Shown: positions 54,766 to 64,000 of the stretch, piece by piece
How the letters are laid out: each line of letters opens with the position of its first letter
Position numbering within the stretch: the first letter of the stretch is position 1
Assembly: GCA_905250125.1 (NCBI GenBank)
Contig: CAJNOL010000001.1
Coordinates: 539,104 to 603,103, forward strand
DNA: 64,000 nucleotides
Direction: 5' to 3'
Origin: Rotaria sordida
Taxonomy: Eukaryota > Rotifera > Eurotatoria > Philodinida > Philodinidae
The notes under the pieces: generated by a model
Seen by the model: the letters and a program-made list of their open reading frames with translations, nothing else
Database searches by the model: none
What the model was told of the DNA's origin: nothing
Made by a program: the position numbers and the translations under genes

Positions 54766-55615
54766 CAGTAGTGGCCAAAAGTCCCGACCCTAGAGGATCT
54801 CAGCCATTATAAGTGCTGGATGTCTGAAAATTTGTGTGCGCATACTCCGTCAAGAATGTAGGTCAGAGACACAATTCTGCCTCGATTGCTTCAGTATAAA
54901 GAGAATTATGATGGATGACAATGGATGACACATATTTCGCCTTTGAACTTCATAACTCTGGAAAAGCTGGACTTCGTAGGTCAGCTAATGGTTCATTGTG
55001 TAGCGCTGTATTTCAGCTATCCACACAACTAATTTTATTGCAGTTTGTCAATTTTCTTTAGAATTATGGCCAATTTACTATGACCGATGATATGGAAAAA
55101 AATCCTCTGGTATCATTTTAAGACGGTAACTCAGTAACAATTTAGTGGATGAAGCTCAAATTCTTGCAAAAGCGTCTCCTGTAGTTGCACATTAGTGTCC
55201 ATAAGTTTCATAAATGAACTGTGTACTGATGGAAAATAGCATGGCTATTACCATCGCATTGGTGAATCTGAGGATGCAGAGACATGCAGAAACGCCAATA
55301 TTCGAACAAATGAACTCATATTTTGGTTTAAGAAAGATCATAGACTGAGCTCCAATTCCATGCAATAATATCAAACTTTAGTTATGTATTTGGTAAAAAA
55401 ATAGTGTAAAATTGAGTGGACAGTCCTTTTTCAGGTTAAAAATCTCAATACAAAAATAGATACCATCTATCATAATTCTCTTTATACTGAAGCAATCGAG
55501 GCAGAATTGTGTCTCTGACCTACATTCTTGACGGAGTATGCGCACACAAATTTTCAGACATCCAGCACTTATAATGGCTGAGATCCTCTAGGGTCGGGAC
55601 TTTTGGCCACTACTG
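54766..55615. mobile_element. Tc1/mariner-type non-autonomous element with 147-bp perfect TIRs
   Basis: The 850-bp element begins CAGTAGTGGCCAAAAGTCCC and ends with its exact complement. The inverted repeats 54766-54912 and 55469-55615 appear identical base for base. TA lies on each side (54764-54765 and 55616-55617). CAGTnnTGGCCAAAA is the typical start of Tc1-like elements. The 550-bp middle has no transposase frame; its longest frame, 55192-55374 minus, has no DDE-type motif. Identical TIRs imply recent movement, with transposase supplied in trans. Confidence 0.88.
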
Positions 55616-55617
55616 TA

Positions 55618-56839
55618 TATACAAAACTGCAAATACTGTTGATTTGCTTTTTCGTTTACATGATTTATATTTAAATAATAAAACATTACATACGTAGTTC
55701 ACTGTTATATAGGTGATTAAGCATGTTTATGATCGATGTTTATCGAATGAAGGTCAAACCACATTTATTCTAACATATGAATTGCTTGTCAATATTTGAC
55801 AAAAAATCTTTACAATATTATAGTTGTTATTTTAATCTCAAAGCAAAATCTTTGTGTATAATGTTTTCTTGATCAAATACTGTTCTGTTTTGCCTCAAGA
55901 CATAAAGAGAAATGAAACAGATTGTTGTTGACTATTTCAAACAAAAATCATTTTTGTTGATACGAGATACTTTCTCAAAAGATTTTCGAGTCCATATTTA
56001 TTTGCACATTACAAATTACATTATTGTAACTCTAATAATCCTCTTTTGCCAATCACAAATTAGTGACAGAGTCAGAACAGATCTCTAAGGGAGGAACGGA
56101 GAGAGGCTAAGTCCCCGTCGAAAATTGAAAATGGATATACTCTTTCGATGTTAATGAAAGTTCGTTTCAATTCTAGAAGGAAGACAAGTAAGATCCCTAG
56201 ATGTGTGACAAGTTCGATGGCAGATAATCAATAGCGTTAAAATTTATAATTGTACTCTCGATGATTTGTTTATAGAAAGAAGCAAATAAATATAATCTAA
56301 ACATGTATGCTGTATGACTATAATATTCAGACCAAAGTACGACTCTACAATTCATAGACTCATAAAAACATACAATATAATACACTATATTTATTTCTCT
56401 CTCTAGCATCAATTAGAAAAACAAGTACATTAGAATAACGATCGAGAAAAATGATGAAACAAGTGAGAAAGAGAGAGTGAGAGAACAAAGTGAGAAGGAT
56501 ATACAAAACATCAGAACACATAAGAAAATAACAATACCGGTGACAACATACTGCGACCTCACAGGAGGTCTCAAAGATTTCTTAAGAAGTTCGGCCCCCT
56601 AGCGCCATTCTCTAGTCACGTCATTATCACAAACTTTGTTTGTATACGTTCTTATTACCTGATAACACATTGATTATTCTGACATCTACTTGTCTAAGGA
56701 GTACTAAACCAATCATAAGTTATTGCTTACAATACACATTGAATGCCCACTTTAGTATTGTTTAAAAAGAATAATTTTCTAGTCGAGTATACCTTTACCA
56801 TATTTTCGTATTTTTTTTATATATTCTTCTAAAGCAAAC
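55618..56839. other. No gene seen
   Basis: AT-rich, with two GC-richer patches at about 56060-56110 (GGGAGGAACGGAGAGAGG) and 56540-56610 (containing ACCTCACAGGAGGT, a short hairpin). Neither matches a known RNA or coding signature. Confidence 0.45.
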
Positions 56840-56841
56840 TA

Positions 56842-57269
56842 CCACGAAAAAAATTAACACAAATTGTATTTTTGATAGATATTTTCATCAATATTCAACC
56901 ATGAAAAATATAAATTTTTCAGAAAATTGTTTTGTTTATAGGACTTTGTAGAACTCGTTTCGTTGATCATTTTGGTAAAAAAGAAGTATTGAAATTTGCC
57001 CAATAAATAACGAAGTTTGAATCAAAATACTCAAAATTTTCGTCTATTCGTGATCGCTACTGAGTAGTAGTTGATATTTTTGAGTATTTTGATCCAAACT
57101 CCGTTATTTATTCGGCAACTTTGAATATTTTTTTTACCAAAATGATCAGCGAAACGAGTTCTACAAAATCCTATAGACGAAACAATTTTCTGAAAAACTT
57201 ATAATTTTCATGGTTGAATATTAATGAAAATATCTATCAAAAATACGATTTGTGTTAATTTTTTTGTGG
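56842..57269. mobile_element. Palindromic TA-flanked MITE just upstream of the G3P dehydrogenase gene
   Basis: A 428-bp block with ends CCACGAAAAAAATTAACACA and the complement of CCACAAAAAAATTAACACAA; TA is present at 56840-56841 and 57270-57271. The two halves of about 200 bp are inverted copies with moderate divergence and a short centre. No coding capacity. It ends 45 bases before the ATG of the next gene, so it must form part of that gene's promoter or 5' UTR. Confidence 0.82.
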
Positions 57270-57314
57270 TAGAAAAAGCTATAATCTTTCTTTTGCATTA
57301 TCTGTATTTTAGAC

Positions 57315-60300
57315 ATGCCTCGTAGTTTTAGCCGCCGTTTCATCCAACATGGTCTTCTTCTATGTACATCGGCTATAGGTACAGGTTTTCTCGGTCAATA
57401 TATACTCCAAGTAAATTGAATTATCTTTGTTTCATTTTCGATTAATTATCTTTGGAAAACTATTGATATTTAGAAAAACACATTAAATGCATATAATCAT
57501 CCATTGCATAAACCTGCCGTATGGTTAGATGATTATCCATCACGTGAAGCTCAAATTGACATCATGTCAAAAGAGTCTGAATATGATATTGTGGTTATTG
57601 GCGGTGGTGCTACAGGTTGTGGAGTAGCAGTTGATGCAGCAAGTCGCGGTAAATTTTATTTCATTTTATTTTTTTAAAATAAGTTTGAGAAGTTTTCTTT
57701 TCTTTATTTTTCCCTTATTTTCATTAGGTCTCAAGGTAGCTTTAGTAGAAAAATATGATTTTAGTAGTGGTACATCATCACGATCAACAAAATTAATTCA
57801 TGGTGGTGTACGATACTTACAAAAAGCAATATTGCAACTCGATCGTGAACAAGTAATTAAATCATATTTTTATTTTTAATCTATTTAGTATTTTTTCATT
57901 TTCAAAATCTAGTACCATATGGTAAAAGAAGCCTTATCTGAGCGTGGTAATCTTCTTAAAATTGCACCGCATTTATCATATCCATTACCAATTATGTTAC
58001 CTGTTTATAAGTAAATAAAAAAAAAAATTTATAAAATAAATTTTTTTTGTTTTATCGTATTTGTTTTTTTATTTAGATGGTATCTTTTACCATATTATTA
58101 TGCTGGTATAAAAGCATATGATTTTGTATCCGGTCGACAATTACTTCGATGGTCTTATGTAATATCAAAAAATAAAGCACTAGAATTATTTCCAATGTTA
58201 AAAAAAGAAAAACTTGTTGGTGCTATTGTATATTATGATGGACAACATAATGATGCACGTATGAATATTGCACTTGCATTTACAGCAGCACACATGGGAG
58301 CAAATGTTGCTAATCATTGTGCTGTTACTGAATTTATACATGAAAATATTCAAGTTAATAATAAGGAAGGACAAACAGAAACAAAAAAAATTATTCGTGG
58401 CATTAAATGTTTAGATCGATATCGAAGTATGTTGGAAAAAGAAAATGATAATGAATTTTAATAAATAATTTATTTATATGATTTTAGATAAAGAATTTTC
58501 AATTCGTGCTAAATGTGTAGTTAATGCAACAGGACCATATACAGATGTAATTCGACAATTAGATGATTCATCAGTTCCAAAAATTTGTCAGCCATCAGCT
58601 GGTGTTCACATTGTATTACCTGATTATTATAGTCCGAATAATATGGGTCTTCTTGATCCAAATACATCTGATGGACGTGTTATCTTTTTTCTACCTTGGC
58701 AAAAACATACGATGGCTGGTTGGAACATTAAAAAAAATATTTTTTTTTCTTATGTTATTAATATTTGTTTTTCAAAGGTACAACGGATACACCATGTGAA
58801 ATAACTGATTATCCATCACCAATGGCTGAAGATGTCGATTTTATATTAGGTGAAATAAAAAATTATCTTTCATCCGATGTTGAAGTACGTCGTGGTGATC
58901 TATTGGCAGCATGGTCTGGTATTCGACCACTTGTTCTTAATCCAAATAAAAAAGATACACAATCAATTGCAAGAAATCATATTATTCATGTTAGTGATTC
59001 AGGTTTAGTTACAATCGGAGGTAATCATCGTCAACAGCATATTTTTTGTTTTACTTTTTTTCGATAAAACCATCCTAATATTCACGTCAGAATTTAAGAG
59101 GGATAGGTGTAAGCTCAATAACTCGACAACGATAACAGTTAGTCACATGTAGTTTTGAGAACTCCAATGAGGAGAACTCCCAAATGTCTTTCGTATGCAT
59201 GCAAACAGTGTTCCGTTTTAAGAAAATTTTGATAAAAAGTTAGAAAATTTGCTAAAAATCGACTAAACTCGTTCTGATTTGGTCGAATAGATACCCGATT
59301 TTGTTTGCTCAGAATTGAAGTATAAGAGGATAATTACTTGAATCGTGTTTTGAACTATAGAACGGAAACCAATATCAAAAGCAAAACTTACATCGAAACA
59401 GAACACCATTTTCGTGCATTTTTTTTTTTGAATATTTTACGAACATGATGATTTTAAAAACACTGTTGTCTTATATAGCATATCAGAGAAAAACCACGTC
59501 CAAAGTTCTTTTCTTTTTTCAATTGCTGAAAACTGCAGGTCGCTAGCTGTTGTCAGGTTATTGAGCTTACATCGACTTATGTTTAATTCTAGTGCGGACA
59601 TTAGTTTATGATAATCGGTGTAATATCATCATTTTTTTCTAGGAGGAAAATGGACAACCTATCGACAAATGGCTGAAGAAACGGTTGATCGTTGTATACA
59701 ATCAGCTAACCTTGAACCAAAAAATGATTGTATTACAAAAGGTTTAGTGCTTAGTGGTGGCGAAAAATGGTCACCGACATCTTATATACGTCTTGTTCAA
59801 GATTATGGTATTGAAACAGAGGTGAATAAAATAAGATATTTTTTTTTTATGTCATTTGATTTTCTTATATATATATATTCAATAAAATAGGTTGCTATTC
59901 ATCTTTCAAATACATATGGTGATCAAGCAAATAAAGTAGCCGATTTATCAATATTAACTGGAAAACGTTGGCCTGTTGTTGGTAAACGTTTACATGAAGA
60001 ATTTCCTTATATAGAAGCTGAAGTTCATTATGCTATAAAAGAATATGCTCGTACAGCAGTTGATATACTTGCAAGACGTACAAGACTTTCATTTCTTAAT
60101 GTAATTGCTGCTGATGAAGCTCTTCCATGTGTTATACAAATTATGGCCAAAGAATTGAATTGGAATGAAAAAAAACAAAAAGTATGTATAAATTTTTCTA
60201 GATTTTTAGTTGTTAATTTCTTATATTTGTTTTTATTTATAAAAAAAAACCAAAAAGGAAGAAACCGATCGTGCAAAAACATTTCTTCTTCGTGAGATGG

Positions 60301-61002
60301 GCCTTAATTTGAAACGTGATATGCGTCGAAATGTACCAATTAATTTTACACGTGAAGAAATGCGTTATTATATGAAACATTTTCGACAAATTGATGTTGA
60401 AAATAAAGGTTTTCTAACACTCAGTGATTTAAAACGACATCTACAAGTAAGTTAGAAGTTTTTTTTTTAAATTGACCTTCCAAAAATTTTTTGTCAAAAA
60501 AAAAAAATTTACACTAAAAGAAACAAAAAAAAGTGAACTTTATACTTAAAGATTTGAACTTGCACATATGTATTTATTTTTAGCGCATGAAGATATCGAA
60601 TTCAGTAAGTGTCTAATTTGATATGATTGAAAATCATCATTTATTATTAAAAACTAACATTCATTTATTATATGTAATCTTTCATTTTAAATTTCGTTGT
60701 TTTTTTTTTGTTTTGTTGAATAAGACAACAGATAGTGATATATCCCCAGAAGAACTTCGAATTTTAATGCATGAAGTTGATCAAAATCAAAATGGAATTA
60801 TTGAAACTGAAGAATTTCTTCAAGTAAAAGGAAAAAAACACATATTTCTCGTGTATAAGTTTATTTTCTTCTTTTTTTTTTCTTATAGCTAATGAGCGCA
60901 ATAAATACTGGTGCCGTATCAACAAGTCATTTTATTAAAGCTGCTCGTATTGCTAAAATCAAGAATAATTCAATGGTTGAACGAAGCGGTGGTGGAGTCT
61001 AA
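57315..61002 (+). CDS. GPD2: Mitochondrial FAD-dependent glycerol-3-phosphate dehydrogenase
   Basis: Thirteen exons: 57315-57410, 57474-57648, 57728-57852, 57913-58010, 58077-58426, 58488-58718, 58778-59020, 59643-59821, 59891-60181, 60258-60446, 60584-60604, 60725-60823, 60889-61002. All introns are GT-AG and the 736-residue frame is unbroken (human protein about 727). The enzyme oxidises glycerol-3-phosphate to dihydroxyacetone phosphate at the inner mitochondrial membrane and passes electrons to ubiquinone. The N-terminus is basic then hydrophobic, as a targeting/anchor segment. The FAD-binding IGGGATG is at about 74-80. Conserved blocks include [73 protein letters not shown] and [13 protein letters not shown]. 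Two C-terminal EF-hands follow: [12 protein letters not shown] (642-653, non-canonical) and [12 protein letters not shown] (685-696, canonical calcium loop). Exon 11 is a 21-base microexon between them. Confidence 0.96.
59112..59567. mobile_element. TA-flanked TIR element in GPD2 intron 7
   Basis: The 622-bp intron 7 contains a 456-bp block with ends AGCTCAATAACTCGACAAC and the complement of AGCTCAATAACCTGACAAC, flanked by TA (59110-59111 and 59568-59569). Further inward the halves are only weakly similar. It accounts for the unusual length of this intron; most other introns of the gene are 60-75 bp. Confidence 0.7.
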
Positions 61003-61311
61003 ATAAGATCTATTTATAATATGATCTAGTCATTATTTCATTAAACTTTTTATTATTTATAATGTTCATCTCACGACTAGTAGCAATAGTTTATGTATTG
61101 TATTTTCTATTCAGACCGAATACTATTTCTTTTTCCTTTTTTTTTTTTCTTTTTTTTCTTTTTTAATTGATAAGTTCTTCAATGAGAATCTCTATTCTTG
61201 TCGTTTGTGTGTATGGGTATGTGTTTTTTTTTCCTTTTTCCTTTTTTTTTTCAATTTACTTTCTTCTTTTAGTTGTTCGAAACAAAAAAAATTTTTTTTT
61301 AAGAGTACGTA

Positions 61312-61317
61312 AATAAA
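61312..61317 (+). terminator. Possible polyadenylation signal of GPD2
   Basis: AATAAA about 310 bases after the GPD2 stop codon, preceded by long T-rich tracts. No closer exact AATAAA was found. Weak evidence in such AT-rich DNA. Confidence 0.3.
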
Positions 61318-64000
61318 TTTTATGCTAATAATAGCATAGAAGGTTTCATATCATTGAATTTTAATACAGACAAAGAAAAATGTTGAAAATAAGATAAAAT
61401 ATACTTTTAATTTTATGGTACATTATGCACATAATGACTTTTGTTCTTTTATTTTTCTTCCCTTTCAAATATATAATATTCAACGCCTACATAATTCATA
61501 CTTCAATCAATTAATAGGATGTCTTAATTTGAATGATATTTTTACATGTGAACATTCTGTTTACAACTCCTACACGAATTATTATCCAGACTCTGTCATT
61601 TTTCAGATCGTAGAAAGCATAGACAAATACCATGCATTTGGTTTTCTTCTCATTTCCTTTTTTTCTTCTTTTTTTTATATCTATCCTCAAGCATCAACCC
61701 TTCATGTTTCCCTTTTAAATAATCTTTTATCACACCGTCATCAAGGTGAAACATGTCTACTTTCTTTTTCTGCTGCTTCTACCTGTTCTACTTTTGCTAT
61801 AATGTTCTTCACATTCACTCTTCTCATTAAGAAAAGCTATACGTATATACAAGTGAAAGAAGGCATCATCGTCACTATTGTAATAAGAAATAAGTAGCAC
61901 AAAGAATGAGTTGTATCCTTGTCTTTTACTTGAGCGCGTGCGTGTACGCATGCCAGATTTAGAAAATGCAAAAGTCTTAGCTATAAGATGATGCTGTGTT
62001 CTATGTGCTTTTCTTCTTTCTTTTTCTTTTTCTCCTCGCTTCTTTTTTGTTGCTTCAATTCGTGTTTCTTCTTTGCTCCGTGGATTATCTTAGAATGACA
62101 TTAGAGTACTTGTTGAAGAGACGAGTCAAATAAAAAAGAGACCACGTGCCTTTGTTCTGTTAAGAAAAGATAGAAGACACGTCAGACTAAATATGTAGCA
62201 GCTTGTTCGAATACATCTCTTTGTCTACCAACACCACAAACCAATGTTAGATGCACGATACACGCAAATTAGACATTACTCAAGGAGAGAGCAAAAGAAT
62301 GAAGGAAAGGGAGGGAAAAAGAAAAAAAGAGAGAAGAAAAAAAGAAAAGAAAAGAAAAGAAAAGGAAGCCGAGTCAATGGAAGGAGAACGAGAGGAGGGA
62401 GGGTTTGAAACGAGAAAGAATCTGGGCATCGTAGTAATGCATTAAAAGAACGAAAGCAACAATAACAGTCGCCGGCGTCGTTTTAGCATCAGCAACAAAC
62501 GTTTCTCGTTTTTCTTTTTTCGAAATATATATATATATATCAAAAAAAAGTCGCGACCAACTTGGTCTACTTTGTGCTGCCACGGCTGCGTCCTTGTCTC
62601 TTCGTTTAAAAGCGCAAAGAGAAGAAAATCTCAGGACAAGCACAGACACATAAAAACGTACGTATACAAACGCGTCATCATCGTGTGCTAGTTAGACAAA
62701 CAAACAACGCACACCGTTCGCTTGTCATTACTATATTCATATTATCATCGCCATCGATTGAGACTAAAATAACAAGAATAAATATATTTCCGTTCTTTCA
62801 GGTAAATATAATTGACGTCATTTATTTATGTATAATATCATTTAACAGATGCGCAAATTTGTTTATTTTATCTGAACATTTTCCTGAAGACAAATCAACT
62901 AAATAAGTATATTTATTAGAATTTATTATAATTTATTTAAGTTGAATATGACTTTCGACTCACACTAGAGTGATGAGAACATTTGTTCAACGAAGCATTT
63001 TGTAATTTAATATCTTTTAAGTTATGAGGAATCTATAAGGAACGAAGATAAAAGGAACTATGCACGAGTAACATTTATGTATATATATATATATAATTGT
63101 GATCAGAATAACTGGATATTTGTTTGATATATCTCAAATTTTGCTCCAAAATGAGCATCTGCGCACGAGCAAGTTTTATTTTATACTAGTTGAATAAAAG
63201 TAAAAAGTTTAATCCTAAGATATGAGCATATGAGAAAATAAATTCTTTTTTTTTCTTTTAATCTGAAGAAAAAAAAATCATTCAAATATCATTTTAGATG
63301 TATATAAGTTGTCTCGTCATCTGGAGCTTTTTATGTTCTTATTGTAGGCGTACTATCTATATTTAAACATAGATTCCATATAGCGATGGTTGTCTGAGAA
63401 AAAAAAATACGTGATTCACATCTCGTATTTCGTATCATCTCTTGTGTCAGATGACCTCTTTTACTCGCTCATTCAATCTAATTAATAATAGAATGTTTCC
63501 CGACTGCTTCTCTCGGATTTACATCAGCTTTCTCCCAGCAAGATTTAAAAATGCTAGTCTTGTAACACTCGTCAATTTGTGTAAGAATTGATATTGCGTT
63601 TTCATTCGAATCATGTGCTAACTACAGTAGAATAGACCCAAATGTGGATTTTATCGAAAAATGCGTCTCAGATATTTATCGGTTTTATTCTTCGTGAATG
63701 TTTTTGTTTTTGAAAAATTTGATTTAATCGTTCGATAGACTATAGAAAAAAACTGTCTCTAGGAAAATAATTATCACAGCTATATCTCTTGAACTTATTA
63801 TTTGGAAATATTTATAAATTCAGTACAATTGTAAGTTTTCTGCTTACAATGGACTTGTCAAAAAGTTTATACATTAATTGAAAAGCTCTAATATATAAAA
63901 ACAAAAATATTGCTGACGTTGTATTTATTCGAACCCAATAAGTCAGAGATCATTGAAGCTATCTGAATCTAATATGTTGAGATTAGAATAAAACTATATT
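61318..64000. other. Non-coding right end, possible promoter of a gene beyond the window
   Basis: A 160-codon plus-strand frame at 61415-61897 lies in pyrimidine-rich sequence, has no known motif and shows Ser/Phe/Leu bias typical of chance frames. The stretch 62440-62720 is GC-richer with CGCGACC, CGCC and CGTCG words, followed by TTTCTTTCAG near 62801, which could be a promoter and first intron boundary of a gene to the right. That is speculative. Confidence 0.35.
62272..62402 (+). repeat. Polypurine tract
   Basis: About 130 bases almost entirely A and G on the plus strand, with AAAAG repeated five to six times at 62340-62365. Such tracts can form triplex (H-DNA). It also generates a spurious Lys/Glu/Arg-rich frame. 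Confidence 0.8.

Noticed and set aside
55192-55374. Frame inside the Tc1-type element as a transposase remnant
   Set aside because: No helix-turn-helix or DDE/D motif and wrong composition.
61415-61897. 160-codon open frame on the plus strand
   Set aside because: Pyrimidine-rich sequence, no recognisable domain, no splice or start context beyond an ATG; kept only as a note.

Overview
The window is AT-rich eukaryotic DNA. Its genes are split by short GT-AG introns, mostly 45-75 bp with a few of 0.6-2.4 kb, and all recognisable proteins are of animal type. The AT content, compact exons, a degenerate MULE transposase with a FLYWCH-like finger and many small palindromic DNA transposons suggest a small spiralian, most likely a bdelloid rotifer. 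That assignment is inference. No prokaryotic operon, CRISPR array, rRNA or tRNA was recognised.

Layout. (1) About 1-20500 holds a tandem segmental duplication. Each copy carries one minus-strand, three-exon gene for a glycogen-targeting subunit of protein phosphatase 1 (RVxF motif plus CBM21 domain): copy A at 4900-8175 and copy B at 14830-18838. Copy B alone carries a 673-bp hAT-like insertion with a perfect 8-bp target duplication. (2) 20500-24216 is non-coding. (3) 24217-27378 (minus) is a SUZ-domain protein of the SZRD1 family. (4) 28426-33177 (minus) is a complete 12-exon B56 regulatory subunit of PP2A, reconstructed in frame to 651 residues. (5) 33178-42816 has no recognisable gene but contains a nested palindromic transposon complex at 37936-41818. 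(6) 42817-43356 (plus) is a small two-exon, probably tail-anchored membrane protein. (7) 44276-46368 (plus) is a secreted or GPI-anchored carboxylesterase/cholinesterase-like enzyme with an intact catalytic triad. (8) About 47990-51480 is a graveyard: a VPS41-like beta-propeller fragment, a decayed MULE transposase and an unrecognised decayed gene, all on the minus strand. (9) 51660-57269 holds three TIR elements, one with 147-bp perfect TIRs and one carrying a 20-bp-period minisatellite. (10) 57315-61002 (plus) is a complete 13-exon mitochondrial FAD-linked glycerol-3-phosphate dehydrogenase with EF-hands (736 residues). (11) 61003-64000 has no recognisable gene.

The genes look like housekeeping functions: glycogen and phosphatase control, RNA binding, glycerol-phosphate shuttle, ester hydrolysis. 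I see no evidence that they form one system. The more unusual content is the structure around them: eight TIR elements each flanked by TA, some nested; a mosaic duplication with a near-identical intronic block; and one possible assembly artefact (tandem haplotypes) that should be excluded. All introns, exons and identities were worked out by eye; no database search was possible.
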